From Opitutus sp. (GTDB taxonomy: Bacteria; Verrucomicrobiota; Verrucomicrobiia; Opitutales; Opitutaceae), in contig JANYAM010000030.1 in assembly GCA_025361365.1 (NCBI GenBank), positions 1 to 33,951 of the forward strand: DNA of 33,951 nucleotides, written 5' to 3'. Under the pieces are notes generated by a model. The model was not told the origin of the DNA and searched no databases. It worked only from the letters and a program-made list of their open reading frames with translations. Positions within the stretch are counted from its first letter, which is position 1; each line of letters starts with the position of its first letter. Shown piece by piece: positions 17,919 through 27,081 of this stretch. A program made the position numbers and the translations under genes.

Positions 17919-20456
17919 ATGCGCCGCATCCTTGTTGGAGCCAGTCTGCTCGCGGCCCTGATCGCCCGCGCCGCGGATATGCCGGGGACCATCGCACCCG
18001 CCCCGGCCATCTCGACCGCCGACTTGCAGTTCTTCGAGACGAAGATCCGTCCCGTGCTCACCGAGCAATGCTACCAGTGCCACAGTCACCAGGCGGACCG
18101 CATCAAGGGCAAGCTCATGCTCGATTCGCGCGACGCCGTGCTGCTCGGCGGTGTCACGGGCCCGGCCCTCGTCCCGGGCAAGCCCGACGACAGCCTCCTC
18201 ATCCAGGCCATCCGCTATACCGACGAGGATTTGATGATGCCCCCGAAGGATCACGGCGGAAAGCTGAACGAGCAGCAGATCGCCGACCTCACCGAGTGGG
18301 TGCGGCGCGGCGCCCCCGACCCGCGCGTGCCCGTCATGGCCGCCAGCGGCAAATCCTACGGCGGCGTCGGCAAGGCCCACTGGGCTTTCCAACCCGTCAA
18401 GCAACCCGCCGTGCCGGTTGTGAAGGACAACGCCTGGACGCAGTCGCCTCTCGACAATTTCGTATTGGCAAAACTCGAGTCCGTCGGCCTGCACCCGAAT
18501 CCGCTCGCCGACAAGCGCACGCTCATCCGCCGCGTCACCTTCGACCTCACCGGCCTGCCGCCAACCGAGCCGGAAATCCAGCGCTTCATCGCCGACGGCT
18601 CGCCCGACGCCTACGCCAAGGTCGTCGACCGCCTGCTCGATTCCCCGGCCTACGGCGAACGCTGGGCCCGCTACTGGCTCGATGTTGCCCGCTATTCCGA
18701 CACCAAGGGCGACGCCCCGAAACGCAACGACCCGCGCTACCCGCACGCCTGGACCTACCGCGACTACGTCATCGACGCCTTCAACCACGACAAGCCCTAC
18801 AGCCAGTTCATCCTAGAGCAACTCGCCGCCGACCGCCTCGTCGTCGACCAGGAGGACAAGGCCAAGGCGAAGAAGGTCGAGCCACCGGTGGACCGCACCG
18901 TGCTCGCGGCCCTGGGTTTCCTGACGCTCGGCAACCAGTTCGACGGTCGCCGGGATGACGTGATCGCCGACCAGATCGACGTCACGACCAAGGCCTTCCT
19001 CGGTCTCACTGTCGCCTGCGCGCGCTGCCACGACCACAAGTTCGACCCAATTCCCACCAAGGATTATTATTCACTCTACGGCGTGTTCGCCAACACGGTC
19101 GAGCCGCCGCGCATCACCGCCGAGCCTACGCTTTTCACCAAGCTGCCCAAGACCCCCGAGCTGGTCGACTACATGGCCAAGTCCGAGGAGCTGAAGAAAA
19201 AAGAGGAGAACGTGCAGGCCCAATACGCCGAGTTCCGCCGCAGCCGCGACAAAGACCCGCAGAAACGCCGTGATCTCGCCCGCGAGGAGGGCCTGCTCCA
19301 GCGCCAAGTCGGTGACCTGGAGATCGAGCATCCCGGTGCACCGGCCCGCGCCAACGTCGTGTTCGATGTGCCCCGTTCGCATGATTATCCCGTGCTGGTG
19401 CGCGGCGAGGTGCAGAACAAGGGCGACACGGTGCCGCGCCGCTTCCTCGAGTGCCTCGCGCCCGATCCCAAGCACCGCCCGGAATGGAACAAGGGCTCCG
19501 GCCGCGTCGACCTGGCCAAGGCCATCGCGGACCCGAAGAACCCGCTCACCGCCCGCGTGTTCATGAACCGGCTGTGGCAGCAGCATTTCGGCGCCGGCTT
19601 TGTCGCCACGCCTGACGACTTGGGCAACATGTCCGTGCCGCCCGCCAACCCCGAGCTGCTCGACTGGCTCGCCTCGCGGTTTGTCGAGTCCGGCTGGTCC
19701 ATCAAGCAGCTGCAGCGCACGATCGTGCTCAGCAGCACCTACCAGCAGTCAAGTGCGGCCAATCCCGCCGCGGTCGCCCTCGATCCCGACAACAAGCTGC
19801 TCTGGCGGGCTAACCTCCGCCGCCTCGAGTTCGAGGAAGTCTACGACTCGCTCCTCGCCATCGCCGGCACGCTCGATCGCACGGTGGGCGGCAAGTCCGT
19901 CATGCCCTCCAGCGACACGTTCGGCACGCGGCGCTCGCTCTACACCTATATCGACCGCCGCAATCCGCCGGAACTGCTCACGCAGTTTGATTTCCCCAAT
20001 CCCGACACGCCCTCCGGCAAGCGCTACGAGACCACCGTGCCGCAGCAGGCCCTTTTCCTGATGAACAGCCCGCTGGTCATCGAGACGGCGCGCAAGCTCA
20101 CCCACCGGCCCGAGTTCGCCGCGTTGAACACCGACGCGAACCGCGTCACTTCGCTCTACCTCGCCATCTTCCAGCGCCCGCCGACCGACCAGGAGGTCGA
20201 CATCGGTGTCCGCTATGTGCGCGCCAACCCGGCCGGCAAGGCGCTGGACGTGCCCGAACCGGTGGCGCAGAAGACCGCCCGCGAGAAAGCCATCGAGGAC
20301 CGCAAGGCCCGCCAGGCCGCGCTCAATCCCAAGATCAAATACGCCGCCGACCAACGCCCGATCGGCAGCAACATCTCGCCCCTGGGTCCGGAGGATGCCT
20401 GGACCAAGCTGGCCCACGCCCTCTTCCAGACCAACGAGGCGATGTTCGTGAATTGA
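17919..20456 (+). CDS. PSCyt1/DUF1549/DUF1553 cytochrome-like secreted protein
   Basis: An 845-residue protein with an N-terminal signal peptide (about 1-19, ending ARAAD). A Planctomycete-type cytochrome c domain (about 35-135) has the haem motif CYQCH at 51-55. A DUF1549 domain (about 175-390) has YGERWARYWLDVARYSDTKG and a second CxxCH, CARCH at 367-371. A helical linker with many charged residues lies at about 415-470. A DUF1553 domain (about 525-770) has NPLTARVFMNRLWQQHFGAG and VPQQALFLMNSPLV. The ATG at 17919 is 2 bp after the DUF1501 stop; the longer open frame is antisense to nothing real but overlaps DUF1501. Covalent haem at CYQCH is expected. The enzymatic activity is not established for the family. 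Confidence 0.92.
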   Translation: MRRILVGASLLAALIARAADMPGTIAPAPAISTADLQFFETKIRPVLTEQCYQCHSHQADRIKGKLMLDSRDAVLLGGVTGPALVPGKPDDSLLIQAIRYTDEDLMMPPKDHGGKLNEQQIADLTEWVRRGAPDPRVPVMAASGKSYGGVGKAHWAFQPVKQPAVPVVKDNAWTQSPLDNFVLAKLESVGLHPNPLADKRTLIRRVTFDLTGLPPTEPEIQRFIADGSPDAYAKVVDRLLDSPAYGERWARYWLDVARYSDTKGDAPKRNDPRYPHAWTYRDYVIDAFNHDKPYSQFILEQLAADRLVVDQEDKAKAKKVEPPVDRTVLAALGFLTLGNQFDGRRDDVIADQIDVTTKAFLGLTVACARCHDHKFDPIPTKDYYSLYGVFANTVEPPRITAEPTLFTKLPKTPELVDYMAKSEELKKKEENVQAQYAEFRRSRDKDPQKRRDLAREEGLLQRQVGDLEIEHPGAPARANVVFDVPRSHDYPVLVRGEVQNKGDTVPRRFLECLAPDPKHRPEWNKGSGRVDLAKAIADPKNPLTARVFMNRLWQQHFGAGFVATPDDLGNMSVPPANPELLDWLASRFVESGWSIKQLQRTIVLSSTYQQSSAANPAAVALDPDNKLLWRANLRRLEFEEVYDSLLAIAGTLDRTVGGKSVMPSSDTFGTRRSLYTYIDRRNPPELLTQFDFPNPDTPSGKRYETTVPQQALFLMNSPLVIETARKLTHRPEFAALNTDANRVTSLYLAIFQRPPTDQEVDIGVRYVRANPAGKALDVPEPVAQKTAREKAIEDRKARQAALNPKIKYAADQRPIGSNISPLGPEDAWTKLAHALFQTNEAMFVN

Positions 20457-20500
20457 GCCGGACCCTTTGACTTTCGGCCCGGTGGCGGCTTCTGTGGGCG

Positions 20501-21343
20501 TTGCCCGTGAATTTCTACGACGCTCACCAGCATTTTCATTTCGCCCAGCTGACGCCGCACCGCGCAACGATCCTCCGCGACCTCCAGACGGCCGGCGTGA
20601 AGGGCGCCGTTGTCAATGGCACTAACGAGGAAGAGTGGCCCGTCGTGGCCGCACTGGCCAAGGAATATCCGTGGGTCGTGCCGAGCTTCGGCGTCCACCC
20701 GTGGGACGCGGGCAGCCGCTCGCCGGACTGGCTCGCGAAGCTGCGCGCCGCGCTCGCGGCGGATCCCCGCGCCGGCGTCGGCGAGATCGGCCTCGACCGG
20801 TGGCTGCTTGAGCTCAAACCGGACGATCCCCGCGTCGCCGGGCTGCGCGTGGCGCCGCTCGAGGAACAGACCGAGGTCTTCGCCGCGCAGCTGGCCCTCG
20901 CGGCCGAGCTCAACCGCGCACCGTCCATCCACTGCGTGCAGGCCTGGGGCGCACTGCACGACGTGCTGAAGAAGGCGAAGCTACCGGCCCGCGGTTTCCT
21001 GATCCATGGCTACGCCGGCCCGGCCGAGATGATCCGGCAGTTCACCGACCTCGGTGCCTATTACTCCTTCAACATCCAGCTGCTGGAACCGCGGCACAAG
21101 AGCCGGCTGGAAAATTTCCGCCACATCCCGGTCAAGCGCCTGCTGGTCGAGACCGACGCCCCGACCAAGCCGCCGGCGGGCGAACTCAACCGCTTTCCCC
21201 TGCCACCGGCCGCCGACGGTTCCGTGGTCAACAATCCCGCCAACCTTGCCGTGACCTACGAACAGCTGGCGAAGCTCCGCCATGCACCGCTAGCCGACCT
21301 CGCTGCCAGGATCGAAGGCAATTTTCAGCGGCTGTTCGGCTGA
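20501..21343 (+). CDS. TatD family metal-dependent hydrolase
   Basis: A 280-residue TIM-barrel hydrolase related to TatD deoxyribonucleases. Metal ligands can be placed: the HxH motif in YDAHQHFHF (His9, His11), Glu in GVGEIGLDR, His in APSIHCVQAWGAL, His in LIHGYAGPAEM, and Asp in RLLVETDAPTKPP. Usual TatD proteins have HCFSG where this has HGYAG. The open frame starts with TTG at 20501; a GTG at 20507 is equally possible. It lies 44 bp after the DUF1553 gene. The last 19 bp overlap the 3' end of the convergent membrane gene. DNase or other phosphodiesterase activity is inferred from the family. Confidence 0.88.
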   Translation: MPVNFYDAHQHFHFAQLTPHRATILRDLQTAGVKGAVVNGTNEEEWPVVAALAKEYPWVVPSFGVHPWDAGSRSPDWLAKLRAALAADPRAGVGEIGLDRWLLELKPDDPRVAGLRVAPLEEQTEVFAAQLALAAELNRAPSIHCVQAWGALHDVLKKAKLPARGFLIHGYAGPAEMIRQFTDLGAYYSFNIQLLEPRHKSRLENFRHIPVKRLLVETDAPTKPPAGELNRFPLPPAADGSVVNNPANLAVTYEQLAKLRHAPLADLAARIEGNFQRLFG

Positions 21344-22935
21344 GGCGGGATTCGGAACAGATAGCCCAGGCCGGGCACCCACTCGACCAATTCCATCCGG
21401 GCGACCAAATCATGCCCGAAAGCCGGATCGACCGGCATGGTCAGGGAAACCTGTTCCGCCGGCACGCGCGGCACCGGTTCCGGATAAAGGAAATATTGCA
21501 GCAGCAACTCGTGCCGGGAGAGATCCGCGACCACCTGGGCGGTTTCCCACGGGCGGACGAATTGCGGCAGATACCACCAGTGCCGCCCCACCCGGTCGGC
21601 ATTGAAGAAATGCAGCACCCCGCCGCCGGCCCCGAGCACGACCAGCTTGCGCCGGGCGCCCTCCGCCAATGGCGCCGGCTTTTCCTGGATGAGGCGCGCC
21701 AGGTTGCCGATCCGCGCAGCCTCGGAACCGTGAAACCACAAGTGCTGGCCGTTGGGCAAACGCAGCGACTCCGCCTGCCATTGCTTTTCGACGCTCCAGG
21801 TATCGAGCCACTTGCCCGCCTGCCAGGCCACCACGGGCAACAAGGCCACGATGATCAGGCCTCGGCCCCAGCGAAAACGCACCTCACCCACCAGGGCGAT
21901 TGCCGGCCAAACCATCCACGTGTGCGCCAGGATGTTCGACGGCGTTCGGAAGAGGAAGGTGCCGCCCACGGCAAAGTAGAGCGGCAGAAATAACAGCGCA
22001 CAATCAATGCGATCCGGCGCCACTCTGTTTTTAAGTGCCCGCACGACGACGAAAATCGCCAGCGCCAGGCCGATGACCACCGACACATAGTGGAGATAGG
22101 ACTCGCCCCCGGACTCGAAGTGCGGCCAGCGGCCGCTGGTGATTTCCTCATAATGCGCGACCATGTGCGCGGGCCACAATTGCTCCCCCACCGCAACGGG
22201 GCGCAGGCGGGCCAGCAACCAGCCGCCATAAGCGAGCACCACCGCCGTGTAACCGACCAGCATCATCCCCAATCCCTGGACCAGCCGCGGTCGGCGATCC
22301 GCCGCCGATTGATCCAAGCCGATCCGCAGGCACCACAGCAAGACCACCACGACGCCCGCCGCAGCCTGCGGCCCGAAACGGACCAGCTGGATCGCGCCCA
22401 GCGCCAGGCCCAGGCCGAGCGCCCGCCGGGCCGTGGGGCGCTCCGCCGCCAACAGCCAGGCCACCAGCACGAGCAGCATCGCCTCCACGGCACTGTGCGG
22501 ACCCGTGAAGTGACTCAGCAAACCCGGAACGGTGATCGCCGGCAGCAAACCAAGCAGCCCGCCCAGCCAGGCGGCCAACGGGCCCACCTTACGCGCGGCC
22601 ATGACCACCAGTCCCGTCCAGGCCAGGGCGGTGGCTACGCCGGCCGCGAGCACTAGGACCAGCGGGGTATTGCCGGCCACGAAAGCAAACGCCGCATACC
22701 ACCCGAGAGCCAGTGGCCCATATTGCCAGGCCAGCTCACTATACAGGTGCTCGCCGGCCAGCACCCGGCCATTCGCATACATGAAAGATCCCTGGTCGAA
22801 AAAAATGAACCGCGTGGCGTCGAAAGTCTGGCCGGGAATGCAGCCGAGGTAATAGACCAGCCACAGGACCAGCGTGCCGCCAAGCAGCAGGCCGAAAACC
22901 AGCGGGGTTCGTATCACGCCCTTGGAACTGAACAT
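21325..22935 (-). CDS. Polytopic membrane protein, GT-C glycosyltransferase-like
   Basis: A 536-residue integral membrane protein with about nine to eleven hydrophobic helices over residues 10-385 and a soluble C-terminal part of about 140 residues. The first periplasmic loop has IFFDQGSFMYANGRVLAGEH and LYSELAWQYGPLALGW. It resembles the acidic loop and WQYGP-type motifs of GT-C (PMT/ArnT-like) glycosyltransferases. No sure catalytic pair can be named, so transfer of a lipid-linked sugar is inference. The ATG at 22935 gives MFSSKGVIRTPLVFGLLLGG. It is a lone gene on minus between two plus-strand genes. Confidence 0.65.
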   Translation of the reverse strand: MFSSKGVIRTPLVFGLLLGGTLVLWLVYYLGCIPGQTFDATRFIFFDQGSFMYANGRVLAGEHLYSELAWQYGPLALGWYAAFAFVAGNTPLVLVLAAGVATALAWTGLVVMAARKVGPLAAWLGGLLGLLPAITVPGLLSHFTGPHSAVEAMLLVLVAWLLAAERPTARRALGLGLALGAIQLVRFGPQAAAGVVVVLLWCLRIGLDQSAADRRPRLVQGLGMMLVGYTAVVLAYGGWLLARLRPVAVGEQLWPAHMVAHYEEITSGRWPHFESGGESYLHYVSVVIGLALAIFVVVRALKNRVAPDRIDCALLFLPLYFAVGGTFLFRTPSNILAHTWMVWPAIALVGEVRFRWGRGLIIVALLPVVAWQAGKWLDTWSVEKQWQAESLRLPNGQHLWFHGSEAARIGNLARLIQEKPAPLAEGARRKLVVLGAGGGVLHFFNADRVGRHWWYLPQFVRPWETAQVVADLSRHELLLQYFLYPEPVPRVPAEQVSLTMPVDPAFGHDLVARMELVEWVPGLGYLFRIPPQPNSR

Positions 22936-23121
22936 CGTCAGACTCGATCTAGGCCGCCCGCGGAAGCATGTCGAAAGTTTCCTTTCCGCCGCCCGTTCGC
23001 CTGGGCCGTCGCCGGCCGCCACCGGGCCACTGCGCGTATTTTGGCAAATGCTGGTCCGGGCCCACTCGCGCCTTTCCATCCGGCCCGGCGTGGAGGATTA
23101 TGGGGGAGCTTCACCCGCATC

Positions 23122-24549
23122 ATGGCAAATCCAACCATCATCCAAGGCGGCATGGGCGTGGCCGTTTCCGGCTGGCGGCTCGCCGGCGCGGTGGCCCGGA
23201 CCGGCCAGTTGGGCGTCGTGTCCGGCACGGCCCTGGCGAGCGTTCTGGTCCGGGAGCTGCAGCTCGGCGACCGCGGCGGCCATCGCGCCCGCGCCTTCGC
23301 CCGTTTTCCCCTGCCGGCGGTGGCCGACCGCATCTGGCGCCAATACCACATCGCCGGCGGCAAGGCCGCCACGGCCCCGTTCAAGCTGACCCCGCTGCCC
23401 ACGCTCTCGCCCGGTCCGGCCTTCCATGAACTCACCGTTCTGGCCAATTTCACGGAGGTCTTTCTCGCCAAGGAAGGACACCCCGGCCGCGTCGGCATCA
23501 ACTTCCTCGAGAAAATCCAGCTGCCCACCCTGCCCTCGGTCTATGGCGCCATGCTGGCCGGCGTGGATTATGTGCTGATGGGCGCGGGCATTCCCCGCTC
23601 CATTCCCGGGGTGCTCGACCACTTCGCCCGCGGCGAGCCGGCGGAGATCAAGATCGATGTCACCGGCGCAGCCCCCGGCGACGACTGCCTCGCCACCTTT
23701 GACCCGGCCAGCCTGTTCGGCGGTCCCGCCCCCGCCCTCATGCGGCCGCAGTTCCTCGCCATCATTTCCTCCGCCACGCTCGCGCTGACGCTGGCCCGCA
23801 AGTCCAACGGCCGCGTCGACGGCTTCATCGTCGAGGGCGCGGTGGCCGGCGGCCACAACGCGCCGCCCCGCGGCCCGCTGCAGTTGAGCGCGACCGGCGA
23901 ACCCATCTACGGCCCGCGCGACGTGCCGGAGCTGGCCAAGATCCGCGAGCTCGGGCTGCCCTTCTGGCTGGCTGGGGCCTACGCCCGGCCGGAAAAAATC
24001 GCCGAGGCCCGCGCACTCGGCGCCGCCGGCGTGCAGATCGGCACGGCGTTCGCCTTCTGCGAGGAGTCGGGCATCACCCCGGCGTTGAAACGCGAGGTGC
24101 TCCGCCTCAGCCGCGCCGAGGCGCTGCGAGTGTTCACCGACCCGTTGGCTTCGCCCACCGGCTTTCCGTTCAAGGTGCTCCAGCTGCTCGGCACGGTGGC
24201 CGACGAGGCGCGCTATCTGGCCCGCCCGCGCATCTGCGATCTCGGCTACCTCCGCGAAGCCTACCGCAAACCCGACGGTTCCACCGGCTACCGCTGCCCC
24301 GGCGAGCCGGTCGAGGACTATGTCCGCAAGGGCGGCGCCGTGGCCGACACGGTCGGCCGCAAGTGTCTTTGCAACGGCCTGATGGCGACGGTCGGACTCG
24401 GCCAGCCCCGGCCCGGCGGCACCGAGGACCCGATCCTCACCGCCGGCGACGAGGTCATGCATCTCGCCCGTTATCTCCCCTCCGCCGGCGATTCCTATGA
24501 GGCGGCCGACGTGATTCAGTGGCTGCTGGGCAAACCCGCCCCGGCCTGA
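23122..24549 (+). CDS. Nitronate monooxygenase-family FMN enzyme
   Basis: A 475-residue TIM-barrel flavoprotein. The N-terminus NPTIIQGGMGVAVSGWRLAG and GQLGVVSGTAL are typical of nitronate monooxygenase / 2-nitropropane dioxygenase. FIVEGAVAGGHNAPP (235-249) holds the conserved His245, and LGAAGVQIGTAFAF (299-312) binds the FMN phosphate. It is longer than the usual 320-360 residues. The C-terminal extension (about 360-475) has four Cys (372, 392, 415, 417) in RPRICDLGYL, YRCPGEP and KCLCNGL. Substrate oxidation with FMN is expected; the true substrate is unknown. The start at 23122 is chosen because the family motif begins at residue 4. The last 34 bp overlap the tcdA 3' end. Confidence 0.82.
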   Translation: MANPTIIQGGMGVAVSGWRLAGAVARTGQLGVVSGTALASVLVRELQLGDRGGHRARAFARFPLPAVADRIWRQYHIAGGKAATAPFKLTPLPTLSPGPAFHELTVLANFTEVFLAKEGHPGRVGINFLEKIQLPTLPSVYGAMLAGVDYVLMGAGIPRSIPGVLDHFARGEPAEIKIDVTGAAPGDDCLATFDPASLFGGPAPALMRPQFLAIISSATLALTLARKSNGRVDGFIVEGAVAGGHNAPPRGPLQLSATGEPIYGPRDVPELAKIRELGLPFWLAGAYARPEKIAEARALGAAGVQIGTAFAFCEESGITPALKREVLRLSRAEALRVFTDPLASPTGFPFKVLQLLGTVADEARYLARPRICDLGYLREAYRKPDGSTGYRCPGEPVEDYVRKGGAVADTVGRKCLCNGLMATVGLGQPRPGGTEDPILTAGDEVMHLARYLPSAGDSYEAADVIQWLLGKPAPA

Positions 24550-25328
24550 CCCAAGGCGATCTGTCGCACCACCTCGCCGGCCGCGGCGAAACCGAACGCG
24601 CCGGTGATGAACACCGCCGTGCCGAAGCCCGTCGCGCAGTCGAGCCGCAGGTTCGAACCTTCCTCCGGCTCCGTCGAGCAAGAGCCATCGGCCAAGGGAA
24701 AAACCGGCTGCTCCTGCGAGGAAACGCACGGGATGCCGTAGTGGTTGCCCTCGCCCTTCGCAAAACCGTAGTCGCGGCGCAACTTCTTGCGCACCTGCCG
24801 CAGCAGTTCGTCGCCATGCCCGTCGCCGAAGTCGGTCACGACAATCCGCGTGGCGTCGCGCTTGCCCCCGGCGGAGCCCACTGTGAGCACGGGCTGGCCG
24901 CGCCGGGTGCACTCCGCGATGAGCAGCGCCTTGTTCGACATCAGGTCGATGCAGTCCACCACCCAGCTGAAGCGCGTCGCCAGCAGCGCCTCCGCCGTCT
25001 TGGCCGTGAAATACTCGCTGACGGTCGTGACCGCGCAGGCCGGGTTGATCAGCTTCACGCGCTCGGCCAGCGCCGCGACCTTGGGGCGGCCGATGTTGCC
25101 ATCGAGCGCGGGGAGCTGGCGGTTGACGTTCGTCAGGCACACGTCGTCGAGGTCGATCAACGTGAGGGCGCCGATGCCTGAGCGCGCCAGGCCCTCGACC
25201 ACCCACGAGCCCACGCCGCCCACGCCCACGACGCAGACGTGCGCCGCCTGCAGCCGCGGCAGGGCCGCCACGCCGTAGAGCCGGCTCAAGCCGCCAAACC
25301 GCTGTTGATAATCGTCACTCAGTGTCAT
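24516..25328 (-). CDS. tcdA: tRNA threonylcarbamoyladenosine dehydratase
   Basis: A 270-residue E1-like ATP-dependent enzyme that cyclises t6A37 to ct6A in tRNAs. The nucleotide loop CVVGVGGVGSWVVEGLARSG (about 32-51) is clear. It is followed by LIDLDDVCLTNVNRQLPAL (57-75), the usual E1/TcdA ATP-binding segment, and CIDLMSNKALLIAECTRRGQ around 125. The size matches E. coli TcdA (YgdL). The C-terminal region VPCVSSQ-like IPCVSSQEQPVFP and CATGFGTAVFITGAFGF are typical. It is convergent with, and overlaps by 34 bp, the nitronate monooxygenase-family gene. It belongs to a lone transcription unit as far as is visible. Confidence 0.93.
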   Translation of the reverse strand: MTLSDDYQQRFGGLSRLYGVAALPRLQAAHVCVVGVGGVGSWVVEGLARSGIGALTLIDLDDVCLTNVNRQLPALDGNIGRPKVAALAERVKLINPACAVTTVSEYFTAKTAEALLATRFSWVVDCIDLMSNKALLIAECTRRGQPVLTVGSAGGKRDATRIVVTDFGDGHGDELLRQVRKKLRRDYGFAKGEGNHYGIPCVSSQEQPVFPLADGSCSTEPEEGSNLRLDCATGFGTAVFITGAFGFAAAGEVVRQIALGQAGAGLPSSH

Positions 25329-25382
25329 TCTGGGCGAAGCGAAGAATTCAGCGGCGCAACCGCAAGCGAATAGCGCACCGGC

Positions 25383-26450
25383 CTACTTCTTGCGCTTGAT
25401 GCCGAGCTGCATGACCTCGGGCTCGAGCTGGCTGGCCTTGACCCCGGTGCTCACCAGCGTGCCCTGCTGGTTGAAGAGCGCCGAGGCCGGCAGGTTGTGC
25501 GCATTCACCTTGTCGCTGAACGCGCCCTTGTCCCCCTGACCGTCAAAGAGCACCGGCCAGGCGTAGCCCTTGTCCTTCACGAATTTTGCCAGCGCCGCCT
25601 GGTCCGTGTCGTGGGACACGGTGACAATCTCCACCCCCAGTTTCTGGTAGGGCTTGTATAAGTCCTGCAGCGCGGCGAGCTCCTTGACGGAGGCCTCGTT
25701 GGCGGTGGACCAGAACACAAAATAGACCACCTTGCCGCGCAGCGGGGCGGCGTCGAACTCCCCGCCGCCGAGCGTGGCGGCCTTCAGCTCCAGCGGCGCG
25801 CGACCCAGCTCGATCAAATTCATTTCCTCGCGACCGACGGCGGCAATTTTCTTGTCCCGGCTTTCCATGAGTTTCGTGGCCTGCACCTCCGCCTGCCGGC
25901 CGCTGGTATTCTGCAGCGCGTGGATGTAATCCCGCTCCAAGCCCGGCAGGTAGCGGCCGGCTCCTTCCAGGTCGTTCAGCCGGTCGATCTTGGCCCGGAA
26001 ATTATCCAGGCTTTCGCGCGAGGTCGCCGTGCGCGCCACGTAGCCGGCGTAGGTCGCGTCCACGGCGCCCAGCACGGCCTTGGCCTCGTCGGTGGCATCG
26101 GACTTCGTGCGGCGGTTGAGGATCTCGTAGTTCAGCTGCGAGCCCCAATACTCGCGCATGGGCAGGAGCTTCTTGTCCTTGATCGTGCCGCCGAAGTTGG
26201 CCAGGGCGGTGATCACGCTGCCGGCCTTGGCGTGCGTCGGGTAGGCCACGAGGAAATCCAGCCCGCTTTTCTGCAGCTGCTGGATCCGGGTGCCATCGAG
26301 CGTGGCGTCCTTGTCGTCGCGCAGTTTGAAGAAGGCCTCGGCGGCGACATCGCCGGGGGATTTGTCCTTGGCGGACTTGGTCTGGGCCGAAAGCGGGCCG
26401 GCCAGGATCATGGCCAAGCCCACAGCCGCGAGAGTGAGCGAGCGGTGCAT
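25383..26450 (-). CDS. Secreted thioredoxin-fold (TlpA-like) protein lacking the CxxC motif
   Basis: A 355-residue protein with a signal peptide (MHRSLTLAAVGLAMILAGPL, cleavage near SAQ). A helical N-terminal part spans about 25-215. A TlpA/ResA-type thioredoxin domain spans about 220-350 with LRGKVVYFVFWSTANEAS (237-254), HDTDQAALAKFVKDKGYAW and LPASALFNQQGTLV (cis-Pro321). The usual WCxxC active site is replaced by ANEAS, so both redox cysteines are gone (Asn251, Ser254). It cannot do thiol-disulfide exchange in the normal way and may be a binding protein. The ATG at 26450 is chosen because it begins the signal peptide. Confidence 0.85.
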   Translation of the reverse strand: MHRSLTLAAVGLAMILAGPLSAQTKSAKDKSPGDVAAEAFFKLRDDKDATLDGTRIQQLQKSGLDFLVAYPTHAKAGSVITALANFGGTIKDKKLLPMREYWGSQLNYEILNRRTKSDATDEAKAVLGAVDATYAGYVARTATSRESLDNFRAKIDRLNDLEGAGRYLPGLERDYIHALQNTSGRQAEVQATKLMESRDKKIAAVGREEMNLIELGRAPLELKAATLGGGEFDAAPLRGKVVYFVFWSTANEASVKELAALQDLYKPYQKLGVEIVTVSHDTDQAALAKFVKDKGYAWPVLFDGQGDKGAFSDKVNAHNLPASALFNQQGTLVSTGVKASQLEPEVMQLGIKRKK

Positions 26451-26556
26451 GGGGGTGTGGGTTGAGGGGTGTCGGGCCTGACGCCAGGCCCGGCGGGGTG
26501 GGTGCAGACGCATGTCTAGCGCCGCGATCGGACCGGACAAGCCGCAATCTGCCGGA

Positions 26557-27081
26557 TCATCTCACCAGCAGCTGCTGCACGGCGTCTATCGCCGCCACCT
26601 CGCGCTGCGCCCAATCGCCGCGGATGTCGACGAAGGGCAGTTGGCGCCGCTCGAGGGCGCCGCGCCAGACGCGCCGGCATTTCTCGCGGTCGGCCGGATC
26701 AGGAAAGCAGCGCTGCGGATCGGGCGCGAACGGCACGTCGATGTCGAGTAGCAGGTAGAGCGCGTAATTCTTGCAGCGCTGCTCCGCCCCGCGCCGCAGT
26801 TCGTCGGGCGTTGTGCCATAGAGCAGGTCGCTCCAGAGCAGCGTGGTCAGCGCGTCGGTGTCGCAGATGACCAGCCGGCTGCCGGCCGCCGCAGCGGCGT
26901 CCTCGCGCCGCCACTGCTCGCGGGCAATGGGCAGCATGTCCTCCAGGCCCAGCGCGCCCTGCTGGTCCCAGCGCTCCCGGGCATACTCGGCCACCAGCGG
27001 CGCGGCAAAATGTGCGGCCAGCCTCTCCGCCAGCTTGGTCTTGCCCGTGGATTCCGGGCCGTAGAGGGCGATGCGTTTCAT
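26557..27081 (-). CDS. NadR-type nicotinamide riboside kinase-like ATPase
   Basis: A 174-residue P-loop kinase. The Walker A motif GPESTGKT is at 8-15, typical of the ribosylnicotinamide kinase domain of NadR. AEYARERW follows at 31-38, and an acidic ICDTDALTTLLWSDLLYG at 72-89 may be the Walker B region. The nucleotidyltransferase and HTH domains of full NadR are absent. Its ATG overlaps the pnuC stop by 4 nt. A transporter and a kinase so coupled would trap nicotinamide riboside as NMN after import, feeding NAD salvage. This role is inferred from the pair and the motif. Confidence 0.85.
   Translation of the reverse strand: MKRIALYGPESTGKTKLAERLAAHFAAPLVAEYARERWDQQGALGLEDMLPIAREQWRREDAAAAAGSRLVICDTDALTTLLWSDLLYGTTPDELRRGAEQRCKNYALYLLLDIDVPFAPDPQRCFPDPADREKCRRVWRGALERRQLPFVDIRGDWAQREVAAIDAVQQLLVR

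Noticed and set aside
16009-17997. A 662-codon minus-strand open frame opposite sufE and DUF1501
   Set aside because: It crosses three real genes on the other strand and shows no family features.
23098-25206. A 702-codon minus frame overlapping tcdA and the NMO-family gene
   Set aside because: It is in another frame from tcdA, and its product lacks domains. The true tcdA frame has the GVGGVG loop.
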